A stretch of 64,000 nucleotides of DNA from Gemmatimonadota bacterium (GTDB lineage: Bacteria; Gemmatimonadota; Gemmatimonadetes; Gemmatimonadales; GWC2-71-9), in assembly GCA_016874005.1 (NCBI GenBank), contig VGVQ01000013.1, positions 46,649-110,648 of the forward strand, given 5' to 3'. Positions within the stretch are counted from its first letter, which is position 1. Every line of letters begins with the position of its first letter. The position numbers were made by a program, and so were the translations under genes. Below are positions 52,124 to 61,092 of the stretch, piece by piece. A model generated the notes under the pieces. That model made no database searches. It was not told where the DNA came from and saw only the letters and a program-made list of their open reading frames with translations.

Positions 52124-54082
52124 ATGAAGCTCGTTTCCCTCGGCGCGGCGGCGGTTCGCTATGGCGCCACCACGGTTTTGCGCGACCTGACCTGGACGAT
52201 CACCGAGGGCGATCGCTGGGGGATCGTCGGCAGGAACGGCTCCGGGAAGACGACGCTGCTGGAGTTGATTCAGGGCACCGTCGAGGTATCGGCGGGCTCG
52301 ATCGCCAGGGCCAGCGGCCTCCGAGTGGCGGTGGTCGATCAGCACCGGGTGTTCGGCGAGGGCGACACGGTGTGGGATGCGGCGGCCGGCGCGTTTCACG
52401 GGCTCCGGCAGCTCGAGACCGCGCTGGCCGACCACCTTGCCGCGATGGCGACGGCCAGCGAGGCCGATCAGGAGCGACTGCTGGCCGAGTATTCCCGCGA
52501 CCTCGAGCGATTCGAGCACGAGGGCGGCTATGCCCTGACCGCCAAGGTCGACGCCGTCCTCCACGGGGTGGGCTTCGATCCGGCTCGCTGCCGGGCCCAA
52601 CTCGCGAGCACGCTCTCCGGCGGCGAACGCGGCCGGGTGGCACTCGCGGCGGCGTTGGCCGCGCCGGCCGATCTCCTCCTCCTCGACGAGCCCACCAATC
52701 ACCTCGATCTGGAGGGGACCCAGTGGCTCGAGGAGTATCTGGTCACCGAGCGCCGATCGGTCGTGGTCATCAGCCACGATCGGGCCTTTCTCGAGCGGGT
52801 GACCGACCACATCCTCCATCTCGAGGGCGGGACGGGAATCAGCTATGCCGGCGGATATCGCGAGTTCGTGCACCAGCGGAGCCACAACCGCCTGACCAGC
52901 CAGCGGGCGTTCGAGAAGCAGTCGAAGGCGCTGGCCCGAGAAGAGGATTACATCCGGCGCAACACTGCCGGTCACAACGCGGCCCAGGCCGCCGGCCGGC
53001 TCCGGCGATTGGCCAGGGTCGAGCGCCTGACGGCGCCGATCGACGAGGGCGGCACGATGTCGATGCGCCTCGTCCCGGCGAGCCGGGGCGGCGACCAGGT
53101 GGTGGTGCTCGACCGGATCGGGGTGGCGATCGGTGACCGGACCCTGCTGACCGAGTTCTCCGGGACGATTCGACGCGGCGACGTGGTGGGCCTGATCGGA
53201 CGCAACGGGGTGGGCAAGTCGACACTCCTCGGCGCGCTCCTGGGCCAGCGACCGACGACGAGCGGGAGCGCCAAGATCGGCGACTCGATCCAGCTCTGTT
53301 ACTACGCCCAGGATCTCGGCGACGTCCCGGCGAACCAGGAATTGTTCGACATCATTCACGATCTCCGGCCCAGTTGGAGCCGAGGACAGGTGCAGGACCA
53401 TCTCGGCCGATTCGGGTTTTCCGGCGATTCGGTCCGCCGCAAGCCGGAGAGCCTTTCGGGCGGCGAGCGGGCGAGAATAGCGCTGGCTCGCCTGATGCTC
53501 GCCAACGCCAATTTTCTGATCTTCGACGAGCCGACCAACCACCTCGACGTCGAGACCATCGAGGCCTTGGAGGACGCGCTGGAGGGCTTCGACGGGACGG
53601 TGCTCCTGGTGAGCCATGACCGAGCGTTACTCCGGTCGCTGGCGACTCGGATCTGGGCCCTCGATGGGGGCGAGATCGAGGATTTCGCGGGTGGCTACGA
53701 CGACTGGGTGGCGGCCCGGCAAAGCCGGCGTCGGGCGGCCGTCGAACAGGCCCTCGAGGAACGCGACTCGTCTCGCCGGAAGCCGGCCAGCAAAGGCGCC
53801 GGGGAGGCAGCCACCCGAGGACCGCGACCGCTGACCGCCGCGCGGCGCGCCCTCAGCGACACGGAAAGCGCCGTGGCCGCCGGGGAGGAGGAGGTTCGAG
53901 CCCTGTCGCGGGCGCTCGAGGAATCGGCGGCGGTTGGGAGTGCCGACGGGGCTCGGCGCTCGGGCCAGCTGGCCCGCGATTTGGAGCGCGCCAAGGCCAA
54001 CCTCGAGGCCGCGATGGCGGCCTGGGAGCGGGCCTCGCTCGAGGTCGAGCGCCTGGCGGCCGAGGAGCCCAGCCGCCGGTAG
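52124..54082 (+). CDS. ABC-F family ATPase
   Basis: 652 residues. Two ATPase halves: Walker A GRNGSGKTT (36-44) and GRNGVGKST, signatures LSGGERGRV and LSGGERARI, and the Walker B LDEPTNHLD in both. A linker between the halves (about 240-300) is the P-site tRNA-interaction motif, and the C-terminal region after residue 550 is rich in Glu/Ala/Arg, as for a coiled coil. ABC-F proteins bind the ribosomal E site and ease stalled or antibiotic-blocked translation. Closest to the Uup/EttA-like groups; exact subgroup not determined. Confidence 0.94.
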   Translation: MKLVSLGAAAVRYGATTVLRDLTWTITEGDRWGIVGRNGSGKTTLLELIQGTVEVSAGSIARASGLRVAVVDQHRVFGEGDTVWDAAAGAFHGLRQLETALADHLAAMATASEADQERLLAEYSRDLERFEHEGGYALTAKVDAVLHGVGFDPARCRAQLASTLSGGERGRVALAAALAAPADLLLLDEPTNHLDLEGTQWLEEYLVTERRSVVVISHDRAFLERVTDHILHLEGGTGISYAGGYREFVHQRSHNRLTSQRAFEKQSKALAREEDYIRRNTAGHNAAQAAGRLRRLARVERLTAPIDEGGTMSMRLVPASRGGDQVVVLDRIGVAIGDRTLLTEFSGTIRRGDVVGLIGRNGVGKSTLLGALLGQRPTTSGSAKIGDSIQLCYYAQDLGDVPANQELFDIIHDLRPSWSRGQVQDHLGRFGFSGDSVRRKPESLSGGERARIALARLMLANANFLIFDEPTNHLDVETIEALEDALEGFDGTVLLVSHDRALLRSLATRIWALDGGEIEDFAGGYDDWVAARQSRRRAAVEQALEERDSSRRKPASKGAGEAATRGPRPLTAARRALSDTESAVAAGEEEVRALSRALEESAAVGSADGARRSGQLARDLERAKANLEAAMAAWERASLEVERLAAEEPSRR

Positions 54083-54159
54083 CTCACCGGCCGAGTTGCT
54101 CGAAGGTGGCCGTGGCGACGAATCGACGACCGCAATACCGGCGCCTGGCCGGGTGACAC

Positions 54160-54165
54160 TAGATT
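54160..54165 (+). promoter_or_regulatory. -10-like TAGATT before the ArsC-fold gene
   Basis: TAGATT is followed by seven bases (GAGTTCC) and ATG 54173, the same leaderless-type arrangement as at lepA. Confidence 0.45.
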
Positions 54166-54172
54166 GAGTTCC

Positions 54173-54523
54173 ATGGAGGTCCAGGTCTTCGGCAGCAAAA
54201 AGAATCCCGAGACTCGAGCCGCGCTGCGGTTCTTCGCCGAGCGCCGGATCAAGACCCACTTCGTGGACTTCGGGGTCCGGGGGCCGGCCGTTGGGGAGCT
54301 GACCCGATTCGCCCAGAAATTTGGCGTCTCGGGCATTCTCGACGCCGGTTCGAAGCGGTTTCAGGCTTTGGGCTGGGGATCCGCCCGCTATTCCGACGAG
54401 CGCTGGCTCGAAAAGCTGGCCGACGAGCCGATGGCTCTCCGGATGCCCCTGGTGAGGTACCGGCAGCGGCTGACGGTCGGGGCGGCGGAGCCAGAGTGGA
54501 AAGCGTGGGTCGAGTCGCCCTGA
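54173..54523 (+). CDS. ArsC/Spx-fold protein without catalytic cysteine
   Basis: 116 residues from ATG 54173. The thioredoxin-like ArsC fold is suggested by MEVQVFGSKKNPETRAALRFFAERRIKTHFVDFG and by PLVRYRQRLTVGAAEPEWKAWV near the end. In true arsenate reductases the first loop carries the redox Cys (NPxCSKSR); here it reads GSKKNPETR with no Cys, and the whole protein has none. It therefore cannot reduce arsenate by the usual route. It could be a regulator like Spx or a binding protein. The TR pair and the RMP-like loop are kept. Confidence 0.8.
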   Translation: MEVQVFGSKKNPETRAALRFFAERRIKTHFVDFGVRGPAVGELTRFAQKFGVSGILDAGSKRFQALGWGSARYSDERWLEKLADEPMALRMPLVRYRQRLTVGAAEPEWKAWVESP

Positions 54524-54690
54524 CGCCTGTGTCGTGGCCGGCGCTGGCCCGCCGCCAATAAGCCTCTGCCAAGCCGTGAATAAAGTCGTCAAACCGCAAA
54601 TCGAGTGCTATGTTCTTCTTGTCGCGAGGCTCGGAGCGGCTTTAGACTTAAGCCTCGTTCGAAAACCGTAGATACCAAGCCGAAGTGTAG

Positions 54691-54706
54691 CGGCTGCCTT
54701 CAGCCG
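54691..54706 (+). promoter_or_regulatory. Hairpin in the leader of the susC gene
   Basis: CGGCTG/CAGCCG stem with a CCTT loop, 49 bases before ATG 54755, in a gene-free leader of about 230 bases after the ArsC-fold gene. It may regulate the downstream susCD operon, e.g. as a structured leader; no riboswitch class is recognised. Confidence 0.35.
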
Positions 54707-54754
54707 TCGGGTAATCCCATCGGGTCGCGGTACCCCAAACGCGGGAGAATGCTC

Positions 54755-57745
54755 ATGAGGTGGCGGAGTATCATCCAATCGACCCTCGCGGTGCTGCTGC
54801 TCGGCGCCGGTCGAGCGGTCGCCCAGGACGTCGGTGGCACGGTCCTCGACAGTCGCACCGGCCGGACGCTCGAGGGCGCCCAGGTCACCGTGACGGGCAG
54901 CAATCGGACCGCGCGGACGGACGGCCGGGGGCAGTTCCTGATCACTGGCCTGTCGGGGGAAGTGACCCTTCGGGTCACCTTGATCGGGTACCGGCCGCAG
55001 ACGGTGACCACGTCGGCCGGCCGGACCGATCTGCGGATCCTGATCGCCGAGCAGGCGGTGAACCTCGGCGAGATCGTGGTGACCGGCACCCCGGAGGCCG
55101 CCGAGAAGCGGACGCTGGGCAACGTCACCGCGACCATTCACGCGGCGGAGCAGCAGATCTTCGCCCCGGCGCCTGACGTCTCCAACCTGATCAACAGCCG
55201 GGCTCCGGGTGTCGTGGTAATCCCGGGCACCGGTCAGGTCGGTTCCGGGCCGCAGGTCCGGATCCGCGGGGTCAACAGCTTCAGCTTGAACGGCAACCCG
55301 CTGATCTATATCGATGGCGCTCGGGTCAACAACGACGTGGCCCAGGGCATCTCGGTGCAGGGTTTCGGGTCCGGCATCAGCTCTCGGCTCAATGACATCG
55401 ACCCCGACAACATCGAGAGCATCGAGGTGATCAAGGGCCCGGCGGCGGCCACCCTCTACGGCACCGAAGCCACCAACGGGGTCATTCAGATCATCACCAA
55501 GAAAGGTAAGGCGGGGCCCAAGCCGGTCGTCGCGGTATCGGTTCGGCAGGGGAGCAACTGGTTCGCGAACCCCGAGGGTCGGATCGTTCAGCCGATGAAC
55601 AGGGTCGATGTCCAAACCGGCGGGCCGTGTGGCGCGACCTCGACCTGCGAGGTGCGGAGTTGGAACCCGGTCCGGCAAGAGGATTCGCTGTTCCAGGCGG
55701 GGGTGACCGACCGCCCGCTGTTCACCAATGGGCACCTGATGGGCTACGGGGTGTCGGTGAGCGGCGGGAACGAGAGCATCCGGTACCACGTCGGCACCAG
55801 CCTGGACGCCGACAACGGCATCGAACCCACCAACAACATGCGACGGTTGTCGACCAACGCGAACGTCGCGATCGCGGGCGGCGCCGCGTACGACATCAAT
55901 GTCAGCTTCGGGTTCGTCAAGAACAAGACCAACCAGGCATTCGAGGCCGGTGCCGGTGGGATCTGGTTCTCGACCATTTTCGGCGATCCGGCCCTGGTGC
56001 CGTCGCCGCGGCGAGGCTTCAACGGCGCTCCGCCCGAGTTTCAATGGGGCTCTCGTCAAGCGCTCCTGTCGATCAACCGGTACACCACCAGCGTCACCAT
56101 CAACCACCGACCGACCAGCTGGCTCTCGCAGCGCCTAACGGTCGGGCTCGATCAGACCGACCAGGCGGCCGAACAGCTCAACCGGTTCCTGCCGCCGGAA
56201 TGGGTCCAGTTCAATCCCGGCGCCGGCGCGCTCGGGCTCAAATTCAAGGGTCGGCGGACGGTCAACTATTCGACCTTCGACTACAACGCCAGCGCTCGGG
56301 CTTCCCTGACGGCCGACATCAAGTCGACCACCTCGTTCGGGGCCCAGTACTACCGGCGCCGGACCGACGACCTCCAAGCGCAGAAGGATCAGTTCGTCGC
56401 CCCGGGTCTCGAGACGGTGTTGTCCGCCGCGGCGAATCCCTTCGCCTTCGAGGACTTCGTCGAGAACTCCACCTTGGGCGTCTACGGGCAGCAGCAGTTC
56501 GGCTGGCGCGACAAGTTCTATCTCACGGCCGCGGTTCGGGTCGACAACAACAGCGCGTTCGGCGACAACTTCGACCTGATCGCCTATCCCAAGGTGAGCG
56601 GCTCGTACATCGCGAGGGAAGGCGCCGAGGGCTTCCTCAACACCCTCAAGCTGCGCGCCGCGTACGGCCAGGCCGGCCAGCAGCCGGTAGCGTTCGCCGC
56701 GCTGCGGAGCTGGCAGGCGGTGACCGGCGGCGACGGCGCTGGTGCCCCGATTCCGCAGTTCGTGGGGAATCCGGATCTCCGTCCGGAGCGGGCCGCCGAA
56801 ATCGAGGTTGGCGCCGACGCCGGGCTGTTCAGCGATCGACTCGGTTTTGCGATGACCGCATTCACCAAGACCACTCGAGACGCGATTCTGCTCCAGAATC
56901 TCGCGCCGTCGCTCGGGTTCGCCGGCACCCAATTCATCAATGTCGGCGCGGTCCGCAACCGCGGGCTCGAGGCCGAGATCTACGGCCGGCCGGTCGAGCG
57001 GGAGAACTTCGCGCTCGATGCTCGATTCTCGCTCAGCTACATCAAGAACAAGGTGACCGATCTCGGCACCCGCGCGGACGGTACCAAGATCCTCTCGCTC
57101 GGCAACGGCCAGGCCACGGTCGGCGACCCGGTCAACGCCCGCTACAACCGGCGCGCCGTCAAGGCAGACTACGACCCCGTCACCGGGCGGGCCATCAACG
57201 TGCTCTGCGACGACCGCGTCGGGGGGCCCGGCGTGCCGTGCGCAACCGCTCCCCTAGTGTTTAACGGGCAGTTCGACCCGACCACCGAGGGTTCGTTCAG
57301 CCTGACCGCCACGCTCTGGAACCGGTTCCGGATCTACGGCCTCGCGGACTTCAAGGCCGGCAACGTGCACGTCGACAACAACCGTCGGGCGCTTTGCCAG
57401 GTGTTCCTGCGCTGCGTCGAGAACTTCAATCCGCAGGACTACGATCCCAAGCTGGTCGCCGAGATTCAGTCGGCCGGCACGGTGACCTCGTTCGCGGTCA
57501 GCAAGGCGGACTTCATCAAGCTGCGCGAGTTGTCGCTGTCCTACCAGCTGCCCCGGCGAATCGCCCGTTGGTTCCGGGCCTCCGACGGCAACGTCGCGCT
57601 CTCGGCTCGGAACATTCACACCTGGACGGGCTACAGCGGTCTCGATCCGGAGTTGTACTTCGTGACCCAGCAGTTCGTCCGGCTCGAGCAGGACCAGACG
57701 CCGCCGTTGACCTCGGTCAACCTGTCCGTCAACTTGACCTTCTGA
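54755..57745 (+). CDS. SusC/RagA-family TonB-dependent outer-membrane receptor
   Basis: 996 residues from ATG 54755, which has GGGAG seven bases upstream. Signal peptide MRWRSIIQSTLAVLLLGAGRAVAQ, then a carboxypeptidase-regulatory-like domain (about 25-105), the plug with PQVRIRGVNSFSLNGNPLIYIDG and IEVIKGPAAATLYGTEATNGVIQIITKK (about 165-250), and a 22-strand barrel ending in SVNLSVNLTF. It imports a ligand bound by its SusD partner, powered by TonB/ExbBD. The susD gene follows after ten bases. Neighbouring kynurenine genes do not prove a link between the ligand and tryptophan. Confidence 0.94.
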   Translation: MRWRSIIQSTLAVLLLGAGRAVAQDVGGTVLDSRTGRTLEGAQVTVTGSNRTARTDGRGQFLITGLSGEVTLRVTLIGYRPQTVTTSAGRTDLRILIAEQAVNLGEIVVTGTPEAAEKRTLGNVTATIHAAEQQIFAPAPDVSNLINSRAPGVVVIPGTGQVGSGPQVRIRGVNSFSLNGNPLIYIDGARVNNDVAQGISVQGFGSGISSRLNDIDPDNIESIEVIKGPAAATLYGTEATNGVIQIITKKGKAGPKPVVAVSVRQGSNWFANPEGRIVQPMNRVDVQTGGPCGATSTCEVRSWNPVRQEDSLFQAGVTDRPLFTNGHLMGYGVSVSGGNESIRYHVGTSLDADNGIEPTNNMRRLSTNANVAIAGGAAYDINVSFGFVKNKTNQAFEAGAGGIWFSTIFGDPALVPSPRRGFNGAPPEFQWGSRQALLSINRYTTSVTINHRPTSWLSQRLTVGLDQTDQAAEQLNRFLPPEWVQFNPGAGALGLKFKGRRTVNYSTFDYNASARASLTADIKSTTSFGAQYYRRRTDDLQAQKDQFVAPGLETVLSAAANPFAFEDFVENSTLGVYGQQQFGWRDKFYLTAAVRVDNNSAFGDNFDLIAYPKVSGSYIAREGAEGFLNTLKLRAAYGQAGQQPVAFAALRSWQAVTGGDGAGAPIPQFVGNPDLRPERAAEIEVGADAGLFSDRLGFAMTAFTKTTRDAILLQNLAPSLGFAGTQFINVGAVRNRGLEAEIYGRPVERENFALDARFSLSYIKNKVTDLGTRADGTKILSLGNGQATVGDPVNARYNRRAVKADYDPVTGRAINVLCDDRVGGPGVPCATAPLVFNGQFDPTTEGSFSLTATLWNRFRIYGLADFKAGNVHVDNNRRALCQVFLRCVENFNPQDYDPKLVAEIQSAGTVTSFAVSKADFIKLRELSLSYQLPRRIARWFRASDGNVALSARNIHTWTGYSGLDPELYFVTQQFVRLEQDQTPPLTSVNLSVNLTF

Positions 57746-57755
57746 GGAACGGATC

Positions 57756-59096
57756 ATGCGTTCTCTTACCGCAGGATTGATGCGACGTGGGGCCCTGGTG
57801 CTCGGGGTGGTCGCCGGGACCGCGTCATGTAACGAGTTGCTCGATCAATCGGCGCCGAGCCGGGTGCTCGAGGAGACCTTGCAAGGCCCCGCGGCGGCGA
57901 AGCTGATCGTCGACGGCGCCCGAGCCGCGTTCGGCTGCGTGTTCCAGGCCTACGTCACCGGGATGGGTCTCTTGGTCGACGAGCTGGAAGACACTCAGCT
58001 CGCCGCGGCCGGGTGGGACTGGGACCGGCGGACGATGCTGCCGGTCGGTGGCAACTTCGCGACGGCTACCTGTGACGGCGCTCAGCAGTTCGGTGTCTAT
58101 ACCCCGCTCCAGACCGCCCGCTATACGGCCGATCTGGCCCTCGCAAACCTCAAGGGGTTCAGCGACGCGGAGGTGGTCGATCGGGTCAAGCTGATCGGCA
58201 CCGCGGCCCTCTTCTCGGGTTATTCGCACATTCTCTTGGGCGAGGGGTTCTGCTCGGCGGCGGTCGACGGCGGACCAGAGCTGACCCCGGCGGCCGTCTT
58301 CGCGTTGGCGGAAGCCAAGTTCACCGAGGCCATTACGGCGGCGACCACCGCCAACGATGCGGCGGTGCTCAACGCCGCGCGGGTGGGCCGCGCTCGGGCC
58401 CGCCTGAACCAGGCGAAGTTGCCCGGGCAGGCGGTCGTCTCAGCGAAGCTCACCGAGGCCAGAGCCGACGCGGCCGCGGTGCCGGCGGGCTTCGTCTTCA
58501 ACATCCCCTACAACCCGGCCTCGACCTTCTCGCGCAACATGTTCGTGGTCCGCAATCGGGAGTCGCGGCTCTACGGCGTGGCCCCGCGGTACTGGGCGAT
58601 GACGTTCAACGGCGTAACCGATACCCGGGTCCGGGTGACCCAGGGGTCCCGCGGGCAGGACAACCTGACCAACAACGTCTACTTCGCCGACAAGTATTCG
58701 GCCCAGAACTCGCCGATCGCCCTCGCGAAGTACGCGGAGGCCCGGCTGATCATGGCCGAGGCCGATTACCACCTGGTTGGCCCGTCGGCGGCGGTACCTT
58801 ACATCAACGCGCTGCACGCCGCGGTGAACCTGCCGGACTTCAACAGCTCCGACCCGGCGGCCATTCTCGCCCAGCTGATCGAGGAGCGTTCTCGGGAGCT
58901 GTTCCTGGAGAGCCACCGCGCCTACGACGTGAAGCGGTTCAACCTGCCGCTCGATCCCGCGCCGGGAACCGGATTCATGCCTCCGAATCCCAACGGGGTT
59001 ACCCGGAACAAGGGCGGAACGTACGGCGATGTCCGCTGCCTGCCGCTGCCGGACGTCGAGCGGGACAACAACCCCAACTTGTCGGTCGGTCGCTAG
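57756..59096 (+). CDS. SusD/RagB-family outer-membrane lipoprotein
   Basis: 446 residues. Lipobox GTASC gives lipidated Cys25 after a signal peptide (RRGALVLGVVAGTASC). Helical repeats such as ALAEAKFTEAITAATTANDAAVLNAARVGRARARLNQ and ALAKYAEARLIMAEADYHL are the SusD TPR core; LIEERSRELFLESHRAYDVKRFNLPLD and CLPLPDVERDNNPNL are the C-terminal signature. It forms the lid of the SusC channel and captures the substrate. It is paralogous in fold to the orphan SusD at 25599, of the same length. A textbook terminator follows 26 bases after the stop. Confidence 0.93.
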   Translation: MRSLTAGLMRRGALVLGVVAGTASCNELLDQSAPSRVLEETLQGPAAAKLIVDGARAAFGCVFQAYVTGMGLLVDELEDTQLAAAGWDWDRRTMLPVGGNFATATCDGAQQFGVYTPLQTARYTADLALANLKGFSDAEVVDRVKLIGTAALFSGYSHILLGEGFCSAAVDGGPELTPAAVFALAEAKFTEAITAATTANDAAVLNAARVGRARARLNQAKLPGQAVVSAKLTEARADAAAVPAGFVFNIPYNPASTFSRNMFVVRNRESRLYGVAPRYWAMTFNGVTDTRVRVTQGSRGQDNLTNNVYFADKYSAQNSPIALAKYAEARLIMAEADYHLVGPSAAVPYINALHAAVNLPDFNSSDPAAILAQLIEERSRELFLESHRAYDVKRFNLPLDPAPGTGFMPPNPNGVTRNKGGTYGDVRCLPLPDVERDNNPNLSVGR

Positions 59097-59122
59097 CCTG
59101 GCCGGCGAGGTGTGAGGAACAG

Positions 59123-59156
59123 AGCGGCTCGGGAACTCCGGGCCGCTTTGCTTTTT
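59123..59156 (+). terminator. Intrinsic terminator of the susCD operon
   Basis: Ten-base stem (59123-59132 with 59138-59147, one T-G wobble), GAACT loop, followed by TTGCTTTTT. The best terminator in the window; it separates susCD from the kynurenine genes. Confidence 0.85.
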
Positions 59157-59217
59157 CCGGGACACTGTCGATTCTCTTGGACGAGAAAGGCGAGTCCATG
59201 GCGCGAAGCTTCTCGCG

Positions 59218-60075
59218 ATGACCAAACGGCCATTGCCGCTCGGCCACTTGAGCCCGGCGATGCGGGAGTCGGAGTATTCGCCCAGCTCGGCGATCGGGGG
59301 GAACTACGCCCCATTCATCGAGCGTTACCGGGTGGAGAGCGCCCGGGCCCATGAGGTGGTTCCGGCCCGACGGGACCTTCGTTACGCGGACGGCGATGGA
59401 TCGCTGCTCGACTTCTTTCCCGCACCATCGAGTGCCGAGCGGCCCGGGCTCCTGGTATTCATCCACGGCGGCTACTGGCAGGAGGGGTCCAAGGACATCT
59501 CGGCGTTTCTGGCGCCCGCCTGGCACGCCGAGGGGTTCGCGCATGCGGTCATTGGCTATCCGCTGGCGCCGGGGGCCGTGCTGCCGGAGATCGTGCGGCG
59601 CTGTCGTCAGGCGGTCCAGTGGCTAGCGGACCACGCCGATGAGCTGGGGTTCGACCCGGAGAACATGGTCATCGCGGGGAGTTCCGCCGGCGGCTACCTG
59701 ACGGCGGCGTGTGGCTCCGTCAGGCCCGGTGCACCTCGGGTCCGGGGCATCGTCCCGATCTCCGGGGTGTTCGACGTCGCGCCCCTGATCGGTACCTCGA
59801 TCAACGAGGCCTTGGGCCTCGACGCCGCCACCGCGGCCAAGCTGAATCTGCTCGACGATGAGGCTCGCTATGCCCCGGCGGTCGTTGCCTGGGGAAGCGT
59901 CGAGACGGCGGAGTTCAAGCGCCAGAGTCAGGCATTCGCCGCGATGCTGGCGTCGAGCGGCACGCCGTGCGATACCTTGGAAGTTCCCCGACGCAATCAC
60001 TTCGACGTCGTCCTCGAACTCGCCGATGCCGGGTCGCCCTTGTTCGAGCGGACCCGTCGCCTGTTCGCCAGCTAG
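59218..60075 (+). CDS. kynB: Arylformamidase (kynurenine formamidase), alpha/beta-hydrolase type
   Basis: 285 residues from ATG 59218. MRESEYSPSSAIGG, which starts at the in-frame ATG 59260, may be the true N-terminus. The oxyanion motif HGGYW is at 83-87, the nucleophile in GSSAGG (Ser156) and the terminal His in RRNHFDVV. HGGYW is characteristic of kynurenine formamidases of the hydrolase type (unlike the zinc-dependent KynB). It turns N-formylkynurenine into kynurenine. The next gene, nine bases on, is tryptophan 2,3-dioxygenase, which makes its substrate, so the assignment is strong from context. Symbol kynB is used by function. Confidence 0.88.
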   Translation: MTKRPLPLGHLSPAMRESEYSPSSAIGGNYAPFIERYRVESARAHEVVPARRDLRYADGDGSLLDFFPAPSSAERPGLLVFIHGGYWQEGSKDISAFLAPAWHAEGFAHAVIGYPLAPGAVLPEIVRRCRQAVQWLADHADELGFDPENMVIAGSSAGGYLTAACGSVRPGAPRVRGIVPISGVFDVAPLIGTSINEALGLDAATAAKLNLLDDEARYAPAVVAWGSVETAEFKRQSQAFAAMLASSGTPCDTLEVPRRNHFDVVLELADAGSPLFERTRRLFAS

Positions 60076-60077
60076 GA

Positions 60078-60085
60078 GCCTAACG
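60078..60085 (-). repeat. Octamer CGTTAGGC (one of 14 copies in the window)
   Basis: Exact copies (either strand) start at 105, 6034, 8287, 20773, 22577, 29052, 36122, 41816, 46301, 48131, 51366, 56133, 60078 and 61082. This copy touches the first base of the kynA start codon, and the next copy (61082) lies just after kynA. Confidence 0.7.
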
Positions 60086-61023
60086 TGTCCCGTGTGTCGC
60101 CGGTGTTTCCGAACCTGATCGACCGGACCCAGGTGTCCTGTTCAAACGAGCCGCGCCCGATTGGGGCCACGTCGGACCAGTCACGAGCCTATTCCGCGGC
60201 GGCGAATCAGGGCGCGCCCGACACGGAGTTCGAGGGGCAGAGCAACCCGTACGTCGACTACAGCTTCGTCGACCTGCTCCACACCCTTCAGGTGCCCCGG
60301 AGCGGTGGCTACGACGAGAGCTGCTTCATCATCATGGGACAGGTGAAGGAGCTGCTCTTCAACGCGCTGCATTTCGAGCTGTTCAACGCCCGCCATCAGG
60401 TGGACCAGGATAACGTGGCCGAGGCGCTCAGGATGCTCGAGCGGGCGGGGCGGTTGGTCGGGTACATCGGGCAGTCGTGGGATGTGCTGTCGACCATTCG
60501 GGTGGACGGGTTCAACGAGTATCGTGACGCGCTCGGTCGGGCCTCGGGGCAGTTGTCGTTCATGTATCGGCATGTGGAGTTCGTGCTGGGCAACAAGAGC
60601 GACCGTTTGGCGAGCGCTCATCGGAACATGCCGCACGTGTACCCGCAGATGCGGGCGGCGCTCGAAGCCCCTTCGCTCTACGATCGTGTGATCGCGTTGT
60701 TGGCCCGACGCGGCCATCGGCTGGGCGAGGAGGCGCTCGAGCGGGACTGGACCAAGCCGTACCAGGCCGATCCGACCGTCGAGGCCGCTTGGGCCGCGGT
60801 GTACCGCGAGGCGCGCACCGGCAACGACCTCTACGAACTCGGCGAGTCGTTGATCGCGGTCGATGATCAGATGTCGCAGTATCGCTGGCGGCACTTTGTC
60901 TCGGTGGCCCGGATCATCGGTGACAAGCCGGGCACCGGTGGGTCGGCGGGGGTGGGGTGGCTTCGGCAGGTGACCGAGCACCGGTTCTTCCCCGAGTTGT
61001 GGGCGGTGAGGACCCAACTCTAA
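60085..61023 (+). CDS. kynA: Tryptophan 2,3-dioxygenase
   Basis: 312 residues from GTG 60085; the true start may be GTG 60133, because conserved sequence begins near YVDYSFVDLLHTLQVPRSGGYDESCFIIMGQVKELLFNAL. Family features: ISTIR-like VLSTIRVDGFNEYRDALGRASG, NMPHVY, and SQYRWRHFVSVARIIGDKPGTGGSAGVGWLRQVTEHRFFPELW. In the last one the His of WRH is the haem ligand and GTGGS binds tryptophan. It opens the indole ring of tryptophan to N-formylkynurenine, the substrate of the enzyme encoded just before. Kynureninase is not in the window. Confidence 0.93.
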   Translation: MSRVSPVFPNLIDRTQVSCSNEPRPIGATSDQSRAYSAAANQGAPDTEFEGQSNPYVDYSFVDLLHTLQVPRSGGYDESCFIIMGQVKELLFNALHFELFNARHQVDQDNVAEALRMLERAGRLVGYIGQSWDVLSTIRVDGFNEYRDALGRASGQLSFMYRHVEFVLGNKSDRLASAHRNMPHVYPQMRAALEAPSLYDRVIALLARRGHRLGEEALERDWTKPYQADPTVEAAWAAVYREARTGNDLYELGESLIAVDDQMSQYRWRHFVSVARIIGDKPGTGGSAGVGWLRQVTEHRFFPELWAVRTQL

Positions 61024-61049
61024 GGAAAGCGCCAACCGACGCCGCCTCA

Positions 61050-61081
61050 GCGGCCCCTGACGGTCGCCGTTCAGGGGCCGC
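61050..61081. terminator. Long hairpin between kynA and the convergent Ig-like gene
   Basis: A 14-base stem (61050-61063 with 61067-61081) with one bulged T at 61070 and a TCG loop. It lies between two convergent genes and can stop both transcripts, although no T-run follows. A CGTTAGGC octamer abuts its right side (61082-61089). Confidence 0.6.
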
Positions 61082-61092
61082 CGTTAGGCCCG

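Noticed and set aside
60078..61089. kynA as an integron gene cassette (GCCTAACG before it, hairpin with a bulged base and CGTTAGGC after it)
   Set aside because: The same octamer occurs twelve more times inside unrelated genes, there is no integrase or cassette array, and kynA is co-transcribed with its pathway partner. The hairpin fits a terminator between convergent genes.
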